A stretch of 64,000 nt of DNA, taken from the NCBI RefSeq assembly GCF_000315625.1, contig NW_005434648.1:283561-347560 (forward strand), in the 5' to 3' direction. The notes beneath the pieces were generated by a model. It saw only the letters and a program-made list of their open reading frames with translations. It did not search any database and had not been told where the DNA came from. Of the stretch, positions 57,182 to 64,000 are shown one piece after another. Each line of letters begins with the position of its first letter. Positions within the stretch are counted from its first letter, which is position 1. The DNA is from Guillardia theta CCMP2712 (Eukaryota; Cryptophyceae; Pyrenomonadales; Geminigeraceae). Both the position numbers and the translations under genes were made by a program.

Positions 57182-59084
57182 TCAGCACGTGCCGTAGGAA
57201 GACTCGCTGGCCTGCACTGACTCGGTGAACCTGCGCTTGTTCCTTCGCTGAAGAACCAAGAAGATGGTGGCCACGCACACTGTGCAAAAATCAGTGCCAA
57301 GTGCAAGAGACAAATTTTTGAAAATACCAGCACAAATGACGAACAAGAAAGACGAAGAACCATAACTCATCGAGAACGTCTGACCCCTTGCAGCAAGCTC
57401 CACCGGCTCTCCTTCCTCCACCACGTGATGCTGCGTAGAAGGGTAAGGAGACGGAGGAGGTTTAGCGTTCGTCTTACATATGGATGGTGGGAATGCTTCT
57501 TGGCAAGCTTGTGCGACTTCTTCGACTTATCGCCGAGGCCCAGTGCCTTCATTCCCTCAGGAGGAGGCTCAGCAAAGACTGGAAGCAGTGAGTTCCAAAT
57601 CACGGTTTACCAAGAGAATCACCAGCCAGCATGAACGAGCCCGTGTCGAAGATAACGTCCAGGGGCTGTGGTGGAGAACCAATGGCCAGCTGGATGTTGT
57701 ACGTCACCATCTGCTGGGACTTGACGGCAACCTTGTCAGGGTGGCTGGCATCGATGGGTTCTGCAGACGAAACAAGTTACAATTACACCTTCCAAATGTC
57801 GTGGAAAAAGAACTTGAATGCTCACCAGCAAGTTCAGTGAACCTAGCCTTGAGAGCCTGCTTCGTTGCTGAGAGTGCACGTACGAAGTGCTGATCGCGCA
57901 TCTTCCTTCTGGCATGAATCTAGAGATTTGCGTCAGTACACAGAGCCACCAGCCCTCGGCTCGATCACCTTAGTCACAGGATGATGCTTCTGGTGAGCTT
58001 TGAAGGTCAACTGATGGGGAGCATGATTGGGAGTGAGGATACTGCGATCAGTTGCCGCTCCAAGCTGGTAGCTGGGATTCTTCGGGGCAAGTCCCATCTT
58101 CTTTGAGCTAAGGTCCGTCAAGTCATGCAACACAACCCACTTGCGGAAGAAAGGGTCTCCCAAGATCATGGTCTCATCAGTTGGCTCAACGCATTCGGTG
58201 TAGGACATGGCATACGTGTGTTCCACTCCAAAGATGTCACGAGTCTTGTAGAGCAAAGGGTGACGCTCGCCTTTCGCTTGCTCTCGCGCAAGAATGCCGA
58301 AAGGAGATGTTGTGAAGTTGCCTTGCACATTGGTGTTGGGCAAAAGGAGACAAGTGGTACCAGAGTCGAACTCTCCAACGAACGCCTTCTTGTGATTCGC
58401 CTCACCGAAATGCAGCAGTTCAACCCCACCATACGAGATGGAATGGATGTCGATGCCGTACACGTTCTCACCCGTCATATGGAACATGGTGAAGTCGTCT
58501 GACAACATGGCCGGATCGTAACCACCGAGCTGCAACTCTCCGAGCTCGTTGTTGGCTGTGAAGGCAAACTTTCTCGGCATCGGCACACCATCACCAGCGA
58601 AGGGCTGATCAAATATGTTCCAACTTGGACGACTGGGCTGAGTCAGAGTCTTGAGCAGAGCCGCAGATCGTGGCTGATCGGCCCAACCGAATCCAAGAAT
58701 ACCATCAACGTCATCAAAGTTTCTGCTGTTGCAGTGCTCGATCATGCCCATCCTTGTCATCACACTGTAACGACCCAGAGTGGCCATATCCGCACCATCA
58801 TAACCTCTCAAGTTGGTGTTGTCCAAGAACGTGACGTTGACGTTGTTCAGCTTGATCAGGCTGAAGGTGGAAGAGTAGGAAGGACGGAAGTACCTCCCGA
58901 TATGATTGCCGTATGTCTCTCCTCCTTGGTGCCAGAAGTGGCTGTCTAGAGATTGCTTGCGATGATGTCTTGACATCTGCTTCTTCGAGCTGGTCTTAAC
59001 GTCGCCCAGGGCATCCTGCACGACCTTGGCGTGCACACCAGCCAGGACCGACAACAGAGCGATACAGAAAATTCTTGAGTGCAT
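57182..59084 (-). CDS. Rearranged pepsin-family aspartic protease with transmembrane C-terminus
   Basis: Six exons (59084-57969, 57919-57826, 57760-57611, 57578-57478, 57430-57328, 57279-57182) sum to 553 aa. Exon 1 starts with a signal peptide (RIFCIALLSVLAGVHA). It then goes straight to the part of a pepsin after the first active site: YFRPSYSSTFSL, DGILGFGW, LGELQLGGYDP, the second catalytic motif EFDSGTTCLLLP, and MILGDPFFRKWVVLHD. The first-lobe strand with YNIQLAIGSPPQPLDVIFDTGS appears only later, in exon 3. It is followed by a linker and a transmembrane helix (FLFVICAVCVATIFLVLQRR) with a short tail. If the 49-nt intron 57920-57968 is not spliced, these are two adjacent genes. Whether the two aspartates pair is unknown. 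Confidence 0.75.
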
Positions 59085-59119
59085 TGTTGAAGAAAGTGTA
59101 ATCAGATCCAAATCAGGCT

Positions 59120-60670
59120 TCAGAATCCAAAGTAAGAGTCGAGCTGATCCTTATTCTGGTAAATTCCTCCCCTCAACACGTGCTTGTCTGCCGCAAACGA
59201 ACTTCCGATAGTTTCGTCCCCAAGGTGAAGAACAGGAGACGGGCGAAACGACAGACTGGAACTGGATTAAACAAGAAGAGTGAGACACCGGCATCAAATT
59301 TCCATGCATGTCAAGTCGAATCCAATCCTATCTGTCCTCCCTAAATCATTCGAGTTGAATAATCGCCCAGATTCTGCTCAGAATCTGAACTTTATGAAGT
59401 GGTACTCTTCCTGGACAACCTCATTGAATCCCTAGCTTCTGTTCATATTTCCGGGTTCTGCCTGCTTCCACTGTACTTCTGTCATAGTGTTCTCCTCTCT
59501 ACTCTGCGCTCCTTCATCTCTTGACTCCTCCTATCTGGCATGCCTTACCTGAAACGTCCCAGCATGAACTGCCGCAGCCTGTTGCACCACCACCTGCTTT
59601 TATTGGCAACCCCCACCCTACCTTCAATACACAACAAGTAAACTACATGTTCATATGTCTTCAAAACTATTCTTGATATTTGAAATATTTTCATCTATAT
59701 CTGCGTTAATATTTCAACAATGAGTAAGTGACCCACCTCCTTGATCGTGAATCCTGACTACCCACCCCTCTTTGAACGTCGGTATCTCAGCAGTGGCTCT
59801 TCGCACACTAGAAGAAATCGGGTCCTAGTACCGCTATAGGACTGTATGACCCCATTAGAAAATGTCACCATTACCCCTCAATAGAAGGTTGAAAATGCGT
59901 GTATGTTTAGGGTGGGTAATCAAATTCGAGGGGGTGGTGGAGAGATCAAAACTAGGGGTTATTATGAAGTGTTAAAGTTAAAAAAAGAAAAAAAGAAAAA
60001 AAGAAAAATCTGCAACGCGAATGATGACAGCAGCGTTGTTGGTATATCAGGGTGGGGAGGAGAGGTTAGGTGAGTAAACGAGAGCAGGAGAGGAGAGGAG
60101 AGGAGAGGAGACGAGAGGAGACGAGAGGAGACGAGAGGAGACGAGAGGAGACGAGAGGAGACGAGAGGAGACGAGAGGAGACGAGAGGAGAGTCGAGGAA
60201 AAGGACCCAAAAGGGGGCGCCAGGAGAAGTCAAACAGCAAGCCAGGGCACCAAAGACCTTCAGTTCAAGAAGAGTTTTATAAGGCCTGTCCCCATTATGC
60301 AAGCTTTCATCAACTCAGTTGTAATGTTGCAAATCCGACATGCCGGAGGGTAACCTTTCGGGCAGGTTGATAGTGCCAAGGTGGATGCACGGAAAATAGA
60401 CAAATGTATAGATCTGCTGCCAAAGGTCCTTCTGATTCATAAACTGAAGTTATCTGAACCGTGTGTTGACCATGGGCAGCAATTTCAAACCATTTTGATA
60501 TCATCCAATTTCTCGTATGGGAAAAAGTCACACATACCGCGATATGAGTGAGATCATACAGCCCTGGAAGTTTCCTTTGAGTTGATTGAGAGCTGATTAC
60601 AGGGCAACACAGTACGATGATGCTTACAAGGTGGACGGTGAGCGCTGCATTCTGGACGCGTTGAGAAATC
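59120..60670. other. Intergenic; GGGGT-type tract and simple repeats
   Basis: 59600-59960 again has CCCCACC/GGGGTGG words; 59975-60008 is an A-rich AAAAAGAAAA run. Minus-strand frames at 60310-60800 contain a hydrophobic stretch (VHLVSIIVLCC) but lack a consistent exon chain, and they overlap the start of a better plus-strand gene. Confidence 0.45.
60111..60190 (+). repeat. 10-bp minisatellite ACGAGAGGAG
   Basis: Eight perfect tandem copies of a 10-bp unit, preceded by GGAGA pentamers at 60088-60110. Probably derived from the pentamer by one base change. Confidence 0.95.
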
Positions 60671-60682
60671 CCGGTGACTGTC

Positions 60683-61720
60683 ATGAAACCAGATGCCGTG
60701 GACGAAGATGAAGAATTCGAGAACCGCGCAGGTTCGGCAGAGGAGAGCAGGCGCGATGTAGAACGGTTTTGATCGACCTGCTTCAGCTGGACAGATCAAG
60801 TTCTGGGCGGCACCAGATGAAGGTATATTCAGTATATGAAGGATTGGTCATGGAGCTCAATGTTTTTACTCCAGATCATGAATGCTCCAACTCCCATCAA
60901 GACCCTTTTGCTGGCGACGACTCAAACGGTCAAATGTCAGAGGATGAAGCATTCGTAAACGGCGGGGATGAGCCTGAGCCAACGCAAGTGCCAGAGATTT
61001 GCTCAGAAAGTCCAAGTTTCGCTGTAGAAGGTGTTTTCTGCTTGAGGTTTCTTCAAGTGCATGATGGTTTTCTTGCTTCAAGGTGAACGAAGCTCTCTGA
61101 AGAGAAAGGTGCCGCACCCTTCAGAGTCATCGAAACGGCAACAAGTGACCAATATTCCATTCTCAAGCTATGAATGCAGGAGGTACCTCGAGACAGACGA
61201 GCATCAAGCTCAAGATACGCCCGAGGCCGTGACTTGCAGTTGGGCAAAGGGCTTCGCGATGGGATGGAGTATGGCAGCAACCCTCTCCGTTGCGCAGTCG
61301 CTTCTTCGCGATGCCACAGCCCAGCATATGAGGAGTGAGCCTGAGACTGATCCTGAGTGCGGGATCTTTGTGGGATGGCAGAACAAGGCATGGGATCAAG
61401 AGCCTGTTGCAAATCCTTCGCCCTCCTCAAATGCGCATGATTCCTTGAGAAAACGTCGGGAAACAAGAAGTTCGAAGTCTACACCCACGAAGACAAGTAC
61501 ATCGCAAGAAACAAGTGCGGAAACTCGCGAGTCACCCGCAACGAGGATTCTTGACCTTGTGAAGCAAGCAGAGGAGAAGGTGATTGACTGCTTGTGGCAT
61601 GCTTCAAATGTTTTGACTGGCAATGTCAGTTTGAGAAACAGTACGGCAAGGGCTCGTGGTCTCGCAAACCAACCGGGTCTGACGAAGACTCTGACATGGA
61701 AGATGAAGAAGATGACTTGA
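60683..61720 (+). CDS. Unidentified acidic/basic protein (298 aa)
   Basis: Four exons (60683-60757, 60795-60822, 60875-61030, 61083-61720) join in phase to 298 aa. The start is acidic (MKPDAVDEDEEFEN) and the second exon adds IKFWAAPDE. Exon 3 is Asp/Glu-rich, and exon 4 begins with a basic patch (RSSLKRKVPHPSESSKRQQ). A helical middle (WAKGFAMGWSMAATLSVAQS) is followed by a Ser/Thr/Lys-rich stretch, another helix (ILDLVKQAEEKVIDCLWHAS) and a basic end. I recognise no domain. The charge pattern suggests a nuclear or cytosolic regulator, by inference only. Intron 1 is just 37 nt. Confidence 0.6.
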
Positions 61721-62008
61721 TTGTTTGAAACTTCGATGATCAGCGCTGCGATGTTAGTTTCATTCGTGCCGAAAGGGACTCATTAAAGACTGCAGGCTCG
61801 CTGAATTCCTTCAGAAAACTTCTAGCCACGCTCAGTATGCATTTACTGAAGTCGCGCCGTCACTCTTCTCCTGACTTGATGCATCACTGTGCTCTATAAC
61901 TATCACCGTGACTCACTGGTCATCAGCCTGGCCCGCGAGTGCCGCAGAAATAAAACGTCAAAACTTGACGGGGCTGCGGGGGGAGGAGGCTTCTGGCGGT
62001 TGATAGCC

Positions 62009-62708
62009 ATGGCACCTGGCCCGCGGTACAGCGGGATCGAGGTGCCCGGCATGGTGGCAGAGAGGGGGACGAGGATGGAGCATGCTCGTGCAAGTGAGAT
62101 CCTGAGGAGGCATGAGGAGGAGGAGGGTCAGCATGGCGGGGGAGGGGAGAGCGAGGAAGAGGACTCTTTGTGGACTGCAGGAACGAGGGAAGGTGCTGAT
62201 CTTACACGCTATGTGCTTGAGAGCAGCCTTCAGAGCGCTCCTGAGGTGCCTCAGCTGCTACCAGAGTCGGTGGAGCAGGCAGACGTAGGAGATCTCAACA
62301 CCAACCATGCAAGAATAGTCGCTGTGATCGCCTTCTACGGGCAGTCGGCTGATGGGCTGAGCGCTAGGGAGACGTGGATCAGAGAGTTTGCGCTCCTTGT
62401 GCTCATCTACGAGGGCGTGCAGCTCGGTGTGTTCCAGCTGGATTATGCTCCGAAGAGCATCCGTGTCAACCACAGCGAGTTGGTCGGCAGAGTGTACATG
62501 AACATCTCGCAGGAGGCGCTGGGGGCGGTGGAAGATCTGATGGAGTGGGGGCTAGTGAGCAAACTGCACATGATCACCAAGCAGCACCACATGGTGACTT
62601 CATATCAACTCACTGAGAAAGGCAAGAAGTACGTCTCGGGGATCTCGAGCGAGGACATGGAATCGGTGCGGAGGCTGGTATTCGGCCCTGAGGTATGAAG
62701 GCGTTGCC

Positions 62709-62739
<31 letters not shown>

Positions 62740-64000
62740 CAGCCGTACGGCAAGGAGCTGGTTGACATCATGTTCGACGGGTCCTCGTTCTTCCTTACCA
62801 CACCTGCTGGATACAACAAGGAGTCCACAGTGACGGAAGCGGAGGTGGCAGACAGCTGGGCAACTGTTAACTTTGACATTCCTTATCAGGATGTTTCCTA
62901 CGTGACCAGCCCTTACATCCCCGTCAGCCTGAGGGCAGCATGGGGCCCCGACCTCCCAAGGTTGACCCGCCACATGACTTGTATGGAGGAAGTAGTGAGC
63001 TTGCCTTGAACAGCAACAAGGAGAGGGCGTCAGAGTCCTCCACCGCAGCCAGCAACAAGCAGAGCGCAACGGTGGAGGAGCTGTACCTCTCGAGTGTTCG
63101 GGTTCTTTCTTCAGGTTCGTCAGACTTGTTGAGGAGTCTGTGGGGACGAAAACAGGAGGAGGAGGAGGAGGCTGACAAGAAGTGTGCAGAGTACGTGCCG
63201 CTGAATTCAAGCTCGCTTTCCTCGTTGATCTCTTTATTCGGAGCTTACAGCTCGAGAAAGGTAAGTGGAGGGCAGTAGATGAGGAAGGGATTGCAACTGT
63301 GACCATGTCAGTGACAGAAATGACTTTTTCGTCATGACTTGTCACGTCGATGTTCTGAATGTGACATGGCAGGTTGGTTCGTCTCTTGCCGGAGGAATTC
63401 AAACCGACGAGATTCTTTCCTCCTCGAGTGTCAGCTTACCTGCAGGGCTGACTAGAGCCTTCGTGATGGGTAAGGAGGAGAGGGGAAAGGAGGAGGAAGA
63501 AAAGGAGGAGGAGGAGGAGGAGGAGGAGGTATGTAACAGTGGGGCACAGATTATCAGTGAACTCGACAGAAGTGATTGAATTGGCAAGGAGACCTGCTGC
63601 TGACAAAGGTAAATCACAGGGCGGAAGAGCAATACGGTATGTGGACTCAGAGATGAGGATAACTGACGCCTTGCAAGCCGCATGCCATTCGTTTCGGAAC
63701 TATCGCAGCAGTGTCATTGGCGACTATGTGCGGCTCCTTCTGATTCGGCACAATGGCATCCGGCCAGCTGATCATGATCTGGAAGGTATCGATGTGGATT
63801 CAGGATCCAAACTGCAATCCATGTGCGAAGATTTTACAGAGGAATGGGAAAGATTGTTTGTCAAGACTGTCAAGGCTGGTTTGCCGCTTATTGAGAATGT
63901 TTGTTATGGTTCAAAGTCCTCGGTATGTGGGGCCAAAAGATCAGAATGTCCAGCTGGCACTTCCAGTCTCATTCCGGATGAAAATGAAATTAGCGGCAAA
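62009..64000 (+). CDS. Unidentified large protein, N-terminal part (cut by window edge)
   Basis: Exons 62009-62692, 62743-62960, 63014-63260, 63373-63469 and 63558 to the edge stay in phase. The longer frame upstream of 62009 begins at a GTG; the first ATG is MAPGPRYSGIEVPG. Around residues 150-225 sequence such as VGRVYMNISQEALGAVEDLM followed by YQLTEKGKKYV looks like a winged-helix fold. Next come VTSPYIPVSLRAAWGPDLP, a Ser/Glu-rich segment, and a helical part (ITDALQAACHSFRNYRSSVI, YVRLLLIRHNGIRP). No known family is recognised. Intron 1 carries an ATG/GAT trinucleotide repeat, and intron 4 a GAG repeat. Confidence 0.65.
62710..62739 (+). repeat. GAT trinucleotide repeat in an intron
   Basis: Ten GAT units in the 50-nt first intron (62693-62742) of the last gene. 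They make up more than half of the intron. Confidence 0.9.

Noticed and set aside
60111-60190. CRISPR-like regular repeats.
   Set aside because: The units are contiguous 10-mers without unique spacers. It is a minisatellite.
60310-60799. Minus-strand gene with a hydrophobic segment.
   Set aside because: Frames switch without matching splice sites. The opposite strand has a clean ATG exon with an in-phase chain to 61720.

Overview
Nuclear DNA of a photosynthetic, flagellated protist. The best fit is a cryptophyte such as Guillardia theta; this is inferred from content, not from any database match. Reasons: most genes are split by short GT-AG introns (many only 34-60 nt). Two genes encode microbial (type I) rhodopsins. 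Two proteins (starts at 29770 + and 50468 -) begin with a signal peptide followed directly by Phe and a basic Ser/Thr-rich stretch, the bipartite leader typical of red-derived complex plastids. DHFR and thymidylate synthase are fused, and a cilium protein (CFAP299) and an RWP-RK protein are present. I built the exon models by hand from splice sites and reading phase; for most named genes the exon lengths sum exactly to a multiple of three.

Layout. 1-3.1 kb: left edge with an EF-hand first exon, simple repeats, a 100-N gap, and an unidentified minus gene. 4.5-9 kb: 4E-T-like translational repressor (+), a 73-aa membrane protein (-), RBX1 (-). 9-14.6 kb: GC-rich island, AT-hook protein (+), ABHD17-like hydrolase (-), NAPE-PLD-like enzyme (+). 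14.6-19 kb: full-length ABCB transporter (-). 19-26.4 kb: gene-poor, with a dense GGGGT-type repeat block and several small genes without recognisable homologues. 26.4-29.5 kb: two rhodopsin genes facing each other as a near-perfect inverted repeat. 29.7-38 kb: plastid SpoU methyltransferase (+), a membrane Cys-rich/RING protein (+), a five-sushi membrane protein (-), CFAP299 (+). 38.2-43 kb: transportin-3-like importin beta (-). 43-46.8 kb: repeats, an RWP-RK protein and the largest GC island. 46.8-54.4 kb: membrane serine-beta-lactamase-like protein (+), plastid-targeted unknown (-), Deltex E3 ligase (+), METTL21-type methyltransferase (-). 54.9-59.1 kb: DHFR-TS (+) and a rearranged pepsin-family protein (-). 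60.6-64 kb: two unidentified plus-strand genes, the last cut by the window edge.

The genes do not form one pathway. Recurrent themes are ubiquitin ligation (RBX1, the membrane RING protein, Deltex) and cell-surface or secretory proteins (sushi, RING, aspartic protease, ABCB, TPR). Neighbouring genes often converge with only 90-200 bp between stop codons.

The most notable signals are the rhodopsin inverted repeat with identical exons 2-3 but unrelated first introns, the aspartic protease whose DTG segment lies after the C-terminal lobe, and two dispersed intergenic sequence families (GC-rich islands and GGGGT-rich tracts) that the genes do not explain.
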